Below are positions 24,201 through 35,444 of a DNA stretch of 64,000 bases, in pieces. The translations under genes and the position numbers were made by a program. Location of the stretch: assembly GCA_003024175.1 (NCBI GenBank), contig MDYQ01000123.1, positions 1-64,000 on the forward strand, given 5' to 3'. The first letter of the stretch is position 1; the number at the start of each line of letters is the position of its first letter. Source of the DNA: Planoprotostelium fungivorum (Eukaryota; Evosea; Variosea; Cavosteliida; Cavosteliaceae). Below the pieces are notes generated by a model. It searched no databases, had not been told where the DNA came from, and saw only the letters and a program-made list of their open reading frames with translations.

Positions 24201-27200
24201 GGAGGGGTGAAGAGAGAAGGTGGCTCGTCCATGGATACGTTGATGGTTGGAATCAAATCTTGGCGCGTTGTAGATACGATGGGGGGTGGAGCGGATATCG
24301 AAGTGAGGGGAGCCACGGGTTTCTCGGGCGTCGTCGGGGCGGCGTCTTTTTCTGCGAAAAATCAATCTACAACGGTGTAGATGAAATCGATTTACCCTTT
24401 CTGGTGAAGAGGGAGAGTCTCTTCTTCTTCTTCTTCTCCTTCTCCTTCTCTTCCGGTGCATCTGTGTCGATGAGAGTTCCCGAGGAAGGCTCTGCAAAGG
24501 ACACGCCGTGGCTGCTGTTTGTCGTTTTGGCGGGAACGGGGGGTGGAGAGGATTGGCTGTTACTGGGTGAAAAGTCGTAATCATCATCCAGCAGGGAGCT
24601 TGCAGACTGCTGCAGGGGTGAAGACACGAAGCCATCTAAACCTTCAGCCTGGGTCACACTGTACAGTGTCAGATGAGATGTGGCGGGAAATGTCTCACGT
24701 GGGTTTCGGTGGGGGTGGTGGTGGCTTGGATGGTACGGCCGGTGGAGCTCCCATGGGAACCGTGTATGGTGCACCGTAGGGGGTAGGGGGTAAGGGGTGA
24801 GAGGGGGTGGGAGGGAGGGGGTGAGAGGGGGTGGGAGGTAAGGGATGTGCTGGTACAGCCGGTAGTCCCATGGGAACGGGGGGTAGACCTGTGTGGTTTA
24901 AGGTTTTGTCGTACGGACATTTCCGCGAGTTTTCTCACCCTTAGAGGGTAGTGGTGGAGCGGATTTCGACGGCAGCGCGGGTGGTCTGGATGTCTGAGGA
25001 GACATTGGCTGTGCGTAAGAGCTCGATGAATAAGAAGAGTCCGAATTGGATACGTATGGTGATGACGTGGCACCGTACGACACGGTGGGGGCGTAATCCT
25101 GCGTACTCGGTTCGTAGAACGAATTTCCCCTGGGCCTATCGGCAAAATCCGGTAATTGCTGAGTTACGCGTTATTACGCACGTCTACAACGCTCCCCACC
25201 TTGGGTATCTCGTAGCCCTTTAGAAAACCGGTGATGAGATGCATGGCGATGATGTACTCTTCTTCATTCAAATGTGCGTCACCGTCTCGATCTGAAAGTG
25301 TCCAAATGGTAGCCAAATTTGCCTTTGGTACGTTGCAGGCCAAGAAATATTTTCTCGCCTCGCCTCCCGTCATGAGACCTGATGACGTCAGTCCATCTAC
25401 AATGAGACATATCGAAACTTCGGCGGAAGATTCTCACCCGTTCGGCCCGTTTCGGTGCTCCTGAAGTCTTCGGAGAAAATTTCTCTCTCGCTGGAAGATA
25501 AAACTTCCATTCCCTCGAAATCAACCGAATTGACACTGTCCAATGGATTGAAGTTGAGATCGCTCACGTTGGCCTGAGACGGAGTCAGTATGATGTCACA
25601 CATGATATCATATGTGAATGACGTAATGTGACATGTACCGATTGGGGTGCGGGTGCGGGTTTACTGGGTAGGATGGGTGCCGCGTTGTAGACGGACGACG
25701 GCTCCATCGCCTGCGGCTCGTTTTTGGCGGGAAGGACAGGCGCGGATTTCGTGGGAAGCGCAGGCGCAGAAGTAAGGGGTACGGCGGGGGTGGGTTTAGA
25801 GGGTAGAGGAGGCTGCACGCTGTCCGTTGTAGATGGCTGAGTCTGGGGCTGCAGAAATTTCTCGAAAGGGTCCTTCTCTGGTACCGCCGTGAGAGAATAT
25901 TCCCAGAAATTTCTCACCTATTTTTGGCATCTGAGGCAGAGGCTTGTAGCTGGCCGGTGGTTCCCTCTGTGCCTGTTCTGCGGAACCGAGTCAACGTCAA
26001 ATTTCCGCGAGATTTCGATACTACCTGTCTCGATGATGGCGCGATCGAGTGGGGACCTCTCGCACATGGGACAAGTCTGACCTTGACCTAAGATATCGTT
26101 GTTGTAGATCGATTGACACAATCTACATCTCAGATAATGATTCCGATGGATGGGCTTGAACGTCTGATGGGGTTACTTTTCGTGAAATATTCCATCTACA
26201 ACGCACCTTGCTGCAGAACAATAATTTCTGCTGACATTTCTTGCACTCGAGGTCACCGTAGTCGGCCTGGACCAAACATTTGGGACAATTGGACAGGGTG
26301 GGATACTGATTCTTGTTTCCAGCCTCACTACACTGTTGTAGTTTGGCTTCCAATTGCGGTTGATCCACCAATTTCAGTGGCAAAAGCGTCTGAGTCGTTG
26401 AATTTTCGTCGAATTTTTTCCCACCCACCTGAATCAATCTGGCGGCAACACCGTAATTCCTAGCCTCCATGTTCTTATTGATGGCCATACGTGTGCAGAT
26501 CAACTTGTGTTTACTCTGCACGGGTAAATCGGCTAATATTCGGGTCAACAGGGCCCCTTTGACCATATCCCTCTCTGATTGTTTTATATCGATGAGAATC
26601 TGCAGGAGCAATTTGTAGTTGGCGCAGATGCGATATTCTTTCTGATGCGCGCTATCATCGTTCTGTATACCTGATGACGTCAGATGACGTCATCACCAAT
26701 GACATCATCGTGTGATATCTCACCGAGGGTGTCCATCGCGTCTTGTACGTCCCGCAATGCGTCGGAAAATTGTCCCTTCTCTAATTTTCCGAAGGCACTG
26801 GTCATGCTGGCGCTGGCGTCGACACCATATGTCGACACGGGCCGACTACGAGGTCCCACTGGAGCAGCCGTGGGCGGCGGTGAGACGCGGCCGAAACCTG
26901 CCGCTCGGTTACGCCGGATGAACGGATGAATGGAGAAACGATTTACCCGTGGAGGATCTGGCTGGTAAGGGTGACATCGACACAGGTGTGTCTTTATCGT
27001 CCTCGTGGGCGCTGGCGGGAAAAGACAAACGGCTGCCGCTGGGACCCTCAGTATCACTACCGGGCGCAGAGCGAGGGAGGGAACTGAAATTTCGTTGAGA
27101 ATTGGAGGAAATTGGGACTCACCCCTTGGTACGGAAGGAACCCTCGTTGTCCGAGTCCGAATTGGACGGTTTTCCCGCCAAAGAATTGAAGGTGGGCATG

Positions 27201-28193
27201 GGTTTGTAAGATGAGCTGGAGCGGCTGACTGGTTGAGGTGCCTGCTCCTTCTATCATTTTTCGTTCTTTTTCTTCATCTCCATCTCTTTTCTACTCCTTT
27301 TTCTACTTTGAAGAAAGATTTTCGTGTTTTTAAAAGAGTCTTTTTTTCGTGAAGACATACATGATGCGGAGTGTGATGTGATGTGAGTGAAGACATGATG
27401 TTGTAATGTGATGACATTTCACCTGAGTAGAAGTCGTGCCTAATGACTGTGTCTTTACTGGCGGTGCAAACTGGTTCGCTGTGGATGGCATGGGCTGCAA
27501 GGGCTGGTGCGTGGGTTGCACTTGCGCGGGCGGAAAATTCGGCTGAAAGTTCTGCGATTGTGGAGGCGGGAAACTGGCAAAGTTGGCCTGGGGTGGCTGG
27601 CTCACGGGTGCGGGTCCATTCGATGGAAATGAAGTCGGGAAGAGATTGGTCGGCATCGGGTTCAGAGTTCTTCCCGCAGACGGTTGTGCGTTTCCACCAT
27701 GAAAGGATGTGGGAAACGCTGCGAAATGCATCGTCATGTAATGATTCAACATGTCAGATTACGACGTACCATTTTGTGGCGGGTAAGATGGTTGAGAGGG
27801 ATAACCTTGAGGAGGATAGCCCTGTTGAGGAGCGTGGAAGGACTGTTGTTGTGGGGGAAAATGACCCGGTGGGAAATTCTGTTGCTGTGGGAAGGACGAT
27901 TGGGGTGGATAACCTTGTTGTGCGTATCCCTGATTCATTCCACCATACTGACCCTGTTGCGGAGGAAATGCATTACCTACATTCTGTGATTGGGGCTGAT
28001 TCACGGGTGAGAAATCATCTTCCATCATTGTCACTCACTCTTTGTTGTGGCACGACTGAAGAAGGTTGAGAGACGAGCTCACTGAGATTCACATTGTAAT
28101 TTGCGGATGGCTTCGGTTTTGGTGGTGGCTGTTGAGGTTGAGGTTGGTAAAATCCTCCTCCAAAGTTCCCTTGCGGGTCGAAGGGGTCGTTCA
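21289..28193 (-). CDS. Giant scaffold: Gln/Pro-rich, COPI_C-like, EH, Pro-rich, transglutaminase-like
   Basis: The ATG at 28193 starts MNDPFDPQGNFGGGFYQPQP and a Gln/Pro-rich region. Next is a segment like the C-terminus of alpha-COP (about 26020-26790): FGKLEKGQFSDALRDVQDAM, YKLLLQILIDIKQSERDMV, then CPKCLVQADYGDLECKKC and YLRCRLCQSIYNNDILGQ with CPMCERSP. Then an EH domain (about 25165-25440): GLMTGGEARKYFLACNVPKA and LATIWTLSDRDGDAHLNEEE. Long proline-rich linkers (APALPTKSAPVLPAK; PPPPPKPT) follow. The C-terminal third reads LARHSLLIGVFGNKETDIQF, AEGRVTEIVRAMKGDSTAMS, AVLRNSSIPCRVMYGRK and FHTQAQFFSPTVGWIPVN, a transglutaminase-like fold in which the usual Cys of the G-x-C motif is Ser. 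It ends at 21289. Most checked junctions keep frame across GTGAG introns. EH domains bind NPF peptides in endocytosis. A split into two or three genes cannot be excluded. Confidence 0.6.
21530..21541. repeat. Palindrome TACAACGTTGTA in scaffold-gene intron
   Basis: A perfect 12-bp core of the ATCTACAACGTTGTAGAT word, inside the 45-nt intron between the exons WIPVNVSK and GMQGNNPGWHEKD on the minus strand. Confidence 0.85.
24365..24382. repeat. Near-perfect 18-bp palindrome ATCTACAACGGTGTAGAT
   Basis: It lies inside the 40-odd-nt intron after RLSLFTRK of the scaffold gene. On the minus strand the flanks AAATC and GATTT extend the potential stem, so nearly the whole intron could fold as one hairpin. 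The same 18-mer recurs exactly at 42347-42364. Confidence 0.9.
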
Positions 28194-28600
28194 TCTCTGC
28201 CCTCTTGGTCTTGAGTGTCCTGTGGAGTCAGAGTCCGCTCTGTAGACAGAGATAATATCGAATTTCACCCAAATTCACATCTTTGATACACGGTGTCAGA
28301 ACCCGAGCATGATGAGAGGGGAAGACGTAGAAGAGAGGACGATGCATACATTGTCTCAGAGATGCAAAGTATAGACGGATAGTGTAAGATACGTGGGAAA
28401 AACACCACCAACTGAATGAAAACACCACTGTTGACGGCATCATGAGAAGAAGACTTCTGAGATCCATGGATTTCACATTAATCGTGAAGGTGAGGCACAT
28501 TTGACGGTCACAGCGTAACATCGTGGCGAAAAATGCCCAACACGTTGTAGATGTATCGCAGTTTGTGACGTAATGCAGTACATCACAAGCTCGATCAAAC
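28194..28600. other. Divergent intergenic region, about 400 bp
   Basis: It separates the scaffold gene (minus) from the pRiA4b/MYND gene (plus) and should contain both promoters. One copy of CACGTTGTAGATG is present at 28539. Open reading on the minus strand (28228-28617) has no recognisable family. Confidence 0.45.
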
Positions 28601-30006
28601 ATGACGACAGCCATCAAGTGGGAATCTGTAGAAGACAGCGACGATGAGAAAGTTTCCGAAGCGGACGAGCCAGTGGACTATGGGAGTTTGTTTATGAGGT
28701 GATGTTCGATTCACCTGTTGTAACTTCCACTCAAAAATATGGATAGAGCTCAACAATTCGCTTTATCAACGGGACCACGACCCGAAGTTGTGAAGAAGAC
28801 AAAAGAGATGACAAAGAGGCTGGTTTCTGCCGGACCATTCATCTCGAAGAGCTACATCATCAAGATCTATCTGACGAACATCAAACCTCTCATTTATAGA
28901 AGACTCAGAGTGCCTGGAAGCTTGACGCTGCACTCATTCCACGACAAAGTAAGATGTCCATCTGTGAAACGTAAATGGGTGAATAACTTTCTCGGCAGGT
29001 CATTGCACCAGCAATGGGATGGTGTAGAAACTATCACGCCTACTATTTCAAAGGTGATCCAGCCTCCATACATGATGATCATCAGTCCATCTCTTAATCA
29101 TCGACAGAACTACCGGATCAAAGCAAAGACAGCAACACGGTGGGTGTTGTCTTCGGTCCTGTCGATTCGGGCGCCATCGACATGATGCATCGTGGCATCC
29201 ATGGCGTCGAGCTGGTGGACGATCGCGCATACAAGATCGGAGAGGTACGTCTCGTCCTTCTTCACCGTTTCCCGCCCGAAATTGGAAATTGAAACATGTA
29301 CCAGTTTCTCCAAAAAGTTGGCGACAAGCTGAGGTACAACTATGATCTGGGAGATCAATTCAGACACAAGATCGTAGTCGAACAAGTCATCGATCAGCCA
29401 TCGAGTGATGAAGCGAACACGGTGGAAGTACTCGACGGTTGGGGTGCTTGCCCTCCCGAGGATGGTCGTACGTAACTCGAAATCTCCACGAAATCTCCAC
29501 GACATATCCCATCTATACACGCTTCACGATGACTCACCCTCTCAGATGGTAATCACTCTTACGTAGATGACCTCATTCAACTCACCACGGGAACCTCTAA
29601 GAAGAAGAGAGAGCTGCTCGACCGCATGTCAAACTCTTCCAACTACCGTGGAGAAGCATTCGACCCCTCTTCCTTCTCTCTCAAAGCCTGCCAACGCCGC
29701 GTCATGCTTGCCCTGCAATCGAAGACGAGTGCAAACGACGCCAGCAATCTGGCCACCTTCGACGTCAGATCGGGCAGAGTTTTTGGCGGGAAATTTGAAA
29801 ATACGGTCAATTTGGGGGAGAAGACGACAGATTGTCCCGTGTGTCGACAGCCATCGACACAGAAGTGTTCGCGTTGTAAAGTGGTGTATTATTGTGGTAG
29901 GGAGCACCAGAAGGAACATTGGAAGGAACACAAGAAGACGTGCAGTAAGGAGGTTACGATGGAGGAAGAGCCGCAGAAGATGCTGCCGGGGGGAATGTCT
30001 AGATAA
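28601..30006 (+). CDS. pRiA4b ORF-3-like domain protein with C-terminal MYND zinc finger
   Basis: The ATG at 28601 gives an acidic start, TAIKWESVEDSDDEKVSEAD, and an intron at about 28700-28747 joins in frame to RAQQFALSTGPRPEVVKK. The middle (about 28855-29460) follows the pRiA4b ORF-3 pattern: YIIKIYLTNIKPLIYRRLRV, APAMGWCRNYHAYYF, LRYNYDLGDQFRHKIVVEQV and GWGACPPEDG. The C-terminus has a MYND finger, CPVCRQPSTQKCSRCKVVYY then CGREHQKEHWKEHKKTC (about 29833-29943), with all eight zinc ligands. It ends at TAA 30006. The ORF-3 domain came originally from bacterial mobile elements and plasmids and is widespread in eukaryotes with unknown role. MYND fingers bind proline-rich peptides. Three or four short introns are seen. 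Confidence 0.85.
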
Positions 30007-30220
30007 ACGGATGGATGATGATTGAAATGAGACGATGGAAGATTGGAATGAGATGATAGAGGATGAGTGGTGTGAAGGATCGTTGGATGATGAATGTCTC
30101 ACCCGGTGTTCAAATGTATGTCAACAGAGCATCGAGATGAGAAGGAAGAGTCGCCCCTGTCGATTGACAGTGTCGGGATGTCACACGTCTCAGAGCTGTT
30201 GAATTCATTTTTTTTCGAGA

Positions 30221-32134
30221 ATGACCTTCATCATCGTCGGTGCGGGTGTCTTTGGAGGTAATCGCTTTTTCTTGTCGACTCATCCCTCTAAACTGTCACA
30301 GCATCGACTGCTCTCGTCCTTGCCAAGAGATATCCAGACAGGGAGATCATTTTGATAGATAGACACCAGCCACCCTCTCCTGATGGGTCTTCTGTCGATT
30401 CTTCTCGCATCGTCCGAGCCGATTATGCGAAAGAGGTGATTCGATGATTATGCATCTCCATTCGTGACACAGACATCGCAGGAGTATACAAAATTGATGA
30501 TTGAAGCGGAAGCGATTTGGAAGGGTGATCGTGAGCTCAGTCAACATTACAGACCATCAGGTCTCCTGCTATGCGACGAAGGACAGACGGGATACGTGAA
30601 AGAAGCGTATCAGGTGGATACACACCTTCAAGACGATCTGATTTGGACAACTAGGTCGTCACTCGATTAGCTGTCCCTCAATCACTCGAGCCTCTCAGTG
30701 GTCTGCGCAGCATCAAAGAGAAGATGCGCACATCGCCCTCAGGCCAATCAGATCCCATCAAAATGAAGGATGAAGAGGACGAAAGATGGAGTGGTTATGT
30801 CAACTGGTCGAGTGGCTGGGCCGACGCTGAAGCTTCCACCCTCCTCTTTGTCAAACGAGCCATCGCGATGAAAAATGTTCGGTTCATTCAGGCACAGGTG
30901 AACCTTCCATCACCTCCCTCTACCTCTCCAAGTTTGCATCATCATGTCATGCAGATGTGATGTCTGAAACATGTCAGGTGGCTCATCTGTTATACGAGAA
31001 CACGCGGGAAGACTCTAAAGTTTTGGGCGTGCAATCAGCGGATGGAAGGAAATTGAAAGCTGATTTGACGATTCTGGCCTGTGGCGCGTGGACCGCTCAG
31101 ATAACAGATCTCACGGGTCACTGTCTCAGCACAGGGCAAGTGTTGGCATATTTCAAGGTGCGCGTCAACTTGATGTTCATGATCGACCCACTCCATGTTC
31201 GACATCACGATCGGATGCGATGATCTCTGGATGACGATCGGTGCGTAGGTTACGCCGGAAGAGGAAGAGAAATACAAGAACATGCCCATCATCTTCGATC
31301 TGACCAGTGGTGAGCCTTCAAAATAAAACAAAATAAATGTCATCTCACGCTTCGACTGACGCTGAGACAGGATGTTTTCTCATACCACCACACAATGGAG
31401 AGATGAAGGTAGCTCGTCACGCTATGGGCTATGAAAATCCGAAGAAAATTCCCCACTGGAGGGGTAGAGGTCACGTGACTGTCTCAGTACCGAGAACGTC
31501 TGTCACGCATCCCAACGAGCAGATTCCCGCCGAAGGTGAAGAAGAATTGCGTCGTTGGTTACAGGTGAGAGATCATCTACACTATTTTGATTTTTTGCGA
31601 TTTGACTGTATTCATTTCGGGCAAAACGTGAAGACAACTGATGACTCACGATGATGAGTGATTCTTCTCAGATCTTCACGCCAGAATTTGCAAATCGTCC
31701 GTTCACAAAGACGAGAGTCTGTTGGTACACAGACACACCCACCGGCGACTTTGTCATCACTCATCACCCTCATCATCAGGGTCTGTTCATCGCCACAGGT
31801 GGCTCCGGGTGAGCCCATCTATCGTGACGATGAATTGACGCTGTTCCAGTCACGGCTTCAAGTTTTTACCCGTTTTGGGTGAGAAGATTGCAGACTGCGT
31901 GCAGAACAGACTCGAAGAATCTCTGAAGAAGCTGTGGCAGTGGAAAGACATACCGAAGGAAGCGACGCGAGGTGTGATATCGTGTGACACATGTAGACAT
32001 TCGTGGCTGACAAGGTGACAGGAGATGGTAGTAGAGGTAGAGGTGACAGAATCGACATTTCGAAGATGTACAACGATCCTGCCGACGTGCACAACGGAGA
32101 GTACCCGGTACAGCCTCCCTTCTCGAAACTTTAA
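30221..32134 (+). CDS. FAD-dependent amine oxidase (sarcosine / fructosyl-amino-acid oxidase family)
   Basis: The start MTFIIVGAGVFGASTALVLA (ATG 30221, one intron inside) is a Rossmann GxGxxG FAD site followed by REIILIDRH. Later exons give SSRIVRADYAKE, GYVNWSSGWADAEASTLLFV, ADLTILACGAWTAQI (second FAD contact), and SGCFLIPPHNGEMKVARHA. The C-terminal block is RVCWYTDTPTGDFVITHHPH then GLFIATGGSGHGFKFLPVLG. That block is closest to amadoriases, where a Cys just before the W(Y/D)TDTP stretch can hold FAD covalently; a Cys is present here. The reaction is oxidative deglycation or demethylation of a secondary amine, giving hydrogen peroxide. It ends at TAA 32134. About eight short introns interrupt it. 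No clear C-terminal SKL-type signal: the protein ends FSKL, which is a plausible peroxisomal PTS1 variant. Confidence 0.85.
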
Positions 32135-32233
32135 AATGAAATAAATTCTCATCTTGAACTACATTCGTGACAACAAGATGAGGAAGACAAGTTTAAGATG
32201 ATGATCTATTTTAATCGTACAATATACTTAGGT

Positions 32234-33182
32234 TTAGACTTGGATATCGATGTTGACGAACATGTACATTCCAGCGACGGCCTTGGGGTCGAGGTTGGCC
32301 ACGACACGTCCGCTGGTCTTGTCGAAGATGGAAGGCACGATGGAGACTACGTCATCGACGATGCGCAGCAGACCAGGTGTTCCACTGGTCAATCCGTTGA
32401 GGTTCAGGACGGGTGTGACGAGAGAGACAGACGCGGCGACCTGATTTCTCTCAGTCTCCTCCACACATTTGTCACTTCACCTCGGCAGAGACATCGATGC
32501 AGATGGCGACTTGAGCTTGTCCGTGGATGAGACCGGCAGTACCGATGGGGGCGAAACCGATGGCAGGGAGGGCAACTTGAACGTTGGCCTTGACTCCGAC
32601 TGTGATCTGGAGGTCGACGGCAGATTGGACGTTCAGTACGGTGGTGGTTCCCAGAATGCCTCCCAGGAGGTTTCCGAGGGGAAGGATGCTACCGACGATG
32701 CCCTGGACGGGAGCCAAGAGACCACCAGTGGTGGGGAGATCGATGGCGATGTTGGCAGCGACGTTAGCGTGAACGTAGATGCTGGTGCTGTAGGTAGTGG
32801 CGACGACGAGACCCTTTCCGCTGAGCAGACCTGGAGAATGTCAGGGACAATTACGTCGGGAGTACTCACCGGAGAGGAGGTTGTTGACGAGACCTTGAGA
32901 GCCGAGAATACCTCCGACGAGGCCGGAGTCACCGAGGAGACCACCTACGATGGGGAGACCACCCAGGAGGCCGCCGACAATGGGCAGGCCGGTCAATAGT
33001 CCTCCTTGTCCAGATCCACCGTTCGAACCCAAGAGATTACCCACCAGAGGTAAACCACCCGAGTTACCACCCAATACACCGTCCAACAGACCTCTTCGGT
33101 CTTGTTGTCTGTGGATGGCGGGGGTGGCACACGCGGCAAGGATGAGGCAAGCGAAGGTGAGAGAGAGAAGACGAGTGTTCAT
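32234..33182 (-). CDS. Secreted Gly/Leu-rich protein, unknown function
   Basis: The start MNTRLLSLTFACLILAACAT is a clear signal peptide. It is followed by a region of repeated LPIVGGLLG and SGLVGGILG units, then after an intron a beta-rich part (TTYSTSIYVHANVAANIAID, VDLQITVGVKANVQVALPAI, AQVAICIDVSAEV) and a final exon ending FVNIDIQV at TAA 32234. Alternating hydrophobic residues suggest an extracellular beta sandwich. I do not recognise the family. The antisense strand is also widely open, but only the minus reading has a signal peptide, good GT-AG introns and sensible composition. Confidence 0.75.
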
Positions 33183-33461
33183 GTTGAGTACAGTGAAGGT
33201 TGTTGCTTGACTTGTTGCTGAAGCGATTGATCTTCGAATGATGTTACTGCGGTCGCAAGTCTGATGGCTCCGGAATTTGGAGGACGGCATCCAGGTAAAG
33301 GATTGGTTGGAATCGAAGTCCCGCACTGTCAGAAAGCTCCAGAGAGAGGAAGTCAATCACGTTGTCTTTGTCATCGTACCGTGTGAGCCGTGAGATGGAT
33401 GTGAAAGAATAAAACGAAATAAAATAGTCGGGGGAACGAGGGGAGATCAAAAGATCAAAAG

Positions 33462-35315
33462 ATGATGACGACCATCTTCTTTCTCCTCTTTGTGATCTGC
33501 GGGATTGTTTCTCTTCCCGTAGAGATTCACGTCAACGAGAGGAGTGGGACAGACGCATTAGAATGTGGTTCTAATACTACAGCACCTTGCCGAACCCTCT
33601 CTTACGCTTTCTATCATCATCTCAATTCGTCTCGCGCAGACGATCTACGTTTCATTCTAGATGGAACATTCAGTGGTGAGATTTCGCTTTCTAACAGTCC
33701 CCGATTGAAATGTCTCACAGATGATGGAACATTGAATGCCAATCTCACAGCCCCTCTGAATAGTAACTCTTCCGTTCGACTTTCCTCTGGTGATGATGGA
33801 ATGAAATCGTTTCGAATCTGAAGAGAGAACAGCAGAGACGAACCAAACAAAATTCATTTGCTCGACGGGATTCTGCCAGGTGATACGCATACTGCTGATC
33901 CAATTTAAAACATGCGATCTGATGGATCGACAGCTGTCCATCGATGTGCCCCTCTATTTGGTCATAGAGAACCTCACCTCCAACAACATGTCTTTCCTTC
34001 TATCTGCCTCATCTGCTTCTCTCTACTCCTGCACATTCTACGGCCCAAACATGAGTGTGTAATTTTCCTCCCCCTCTATCCTGATCATCACGACGATGAT
34101 CAGAGAGAGGACGATCACATCCATCATCATCTGATCATGTTCAGCTGTTCGCCTGTCACCTAGAACCGAAGCCGACTTCCAGTCCCTCTCCATCTACAAC
34201 GGCCACGTGTACACGCAAAACAAGCTGTCGGTCACAAACAGTCTCTTCTCTTCTTGGAATTTCACCAAGGATTCGTTCATCACTATCACGTCTGATTCTG
34301 TCTCTATCCTCCTGGAGAATTCAAGATTCACCCAGGCCAACACATCTGCCAACGGGGCCGCTCTATCTGTACATGCGAAGAACAGCAGCATTTCGATCTT
34401 GTCGTGCAGTTTCAACGAGAACCACTCGCAGGGATACGGAGGTGAGATCGTCGGAGAGAAATAAGAGACACGTACGGAGACAACATACGATCGAATAAGC
34501 GGAAAAAATCGATATGAAGTATACGAGACGATAAGCCGAAGAACACGACATTTCTATCTTTCGATCGACCAACTTGTACAGGTGCGATCTACATCGATGC
34601 CGACGAGAGCACGACCCTGTCTGTGTCAAACACCACCATCTACAACAACACCGCCGTATCTGCTGGTGGAGCTATCGCATTTCAATACGACATCCCAAAT
34701 GGATCCTGGAACAACAATCAAATCGAGGATAATCACGATGACATCCAAGACAATCACGAGAACGTCGATGAGGGAGAGGAGTTGGCCTGTCTCAACGTGA
34801 CGGATCATCGATGTGGTCGTTGTCGAACGGATGAGGTGAGGTCGATGGATTTGATGATGTCCACGTTGATGTGAAATCGATGTGATATCGATGTAACGTC
34901 GATGGGAGATTGATGTGGAGACAGTGTGATGGATGTGATGCCGTCGGAGTTTGCGCGGGAAATGGTAGACATCGATTCTGCTTCGTCGCCCAGGTGACCA
35001 TCATCTCATCCTCATCAAAACATCACATCTGATTTGATCTCCACATCCATCACTTCACATCGATGATTTACCTCTGATTTGATTCGAATAGGAGAACGCA
35101 CATCAGTGTCCGGGTGCGGGCAGGATCGGACTCTACGTCATCATCGGTGTCGTCACGATCATCTTGGGTGAGTCGTCGTTTCGAAACCCGGAGGTGGCAT
35201 CTTTTTTACTCTCTCGATAGCTCTCGGTATTGGCCTGTCTGTCATCTTCAGCGTCATACACAGGAGACGTGAGAGGAAAGGTTACACTGAGATCGACGAA
35301 GACACCATAGAATAA
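33462..35315 (+). CDS. Type I membrane protein with right-handed beta-helix ectodomain
   Basis: The signal peptide is MMTTIFFLLFVICGIVSLP. Next come HVNERSGTDALECGSNTTAP and CRTLSYAFYHHL, typical of the start of parallel beta-helix proteins. Repeats of the kind VSNTTIYNNTAVSAGGAIAF and ISILSCSFNENHSQGYGGAI follow. A short Cys-rich segment (CGRCRTDE, CAGNGRHRFCFVAQ, QCPGAGRIG) precedes a single membrane span split by an intron (LYVIIGVVTIIL and ALGIGLSVIFSVI). A basic tail, HRRRERKGYTEIDEDTIE, ends at 35315. Many N-glycosylation sequons are visible. It is probably a cell-surface recognition or adhesion protein; ligand unknown. Several short introns were needed to join the pieces. Confidence 0.8.
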
Positions 35316-35444
35316 AGAAGCGGAGAAGTTGATGATGTGGTGATCCTGTGATCATGTGTGACGTGATGATGTGATGATCGTGTGTCGTCTCACGATCAAA
35401 AAAGAGGATGACGAGAATTGAATAAAAAATACAATTTCACGGAT

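Noticed and set aside
23637-24380. Plus-strand 247-codon Gly/Ser-rich frame
   Set aside because: Antisense of the proline-rich linkers of the scaffold gene.
32469-32999. Plus-strand acidic 176-codon frame (many Asp, Glu, Gly)
   Set aside because: It is the antisense of the Gly/Leu-rich secreted protein, which has a signal peptide and good introns.
33018-33034. GTTCGAACCC resembling a tRNA T-loop box
   Set aside because: No matching A box or cloverleaf; the stretch lies in the coding part of the Gly/Leu-rich gene.
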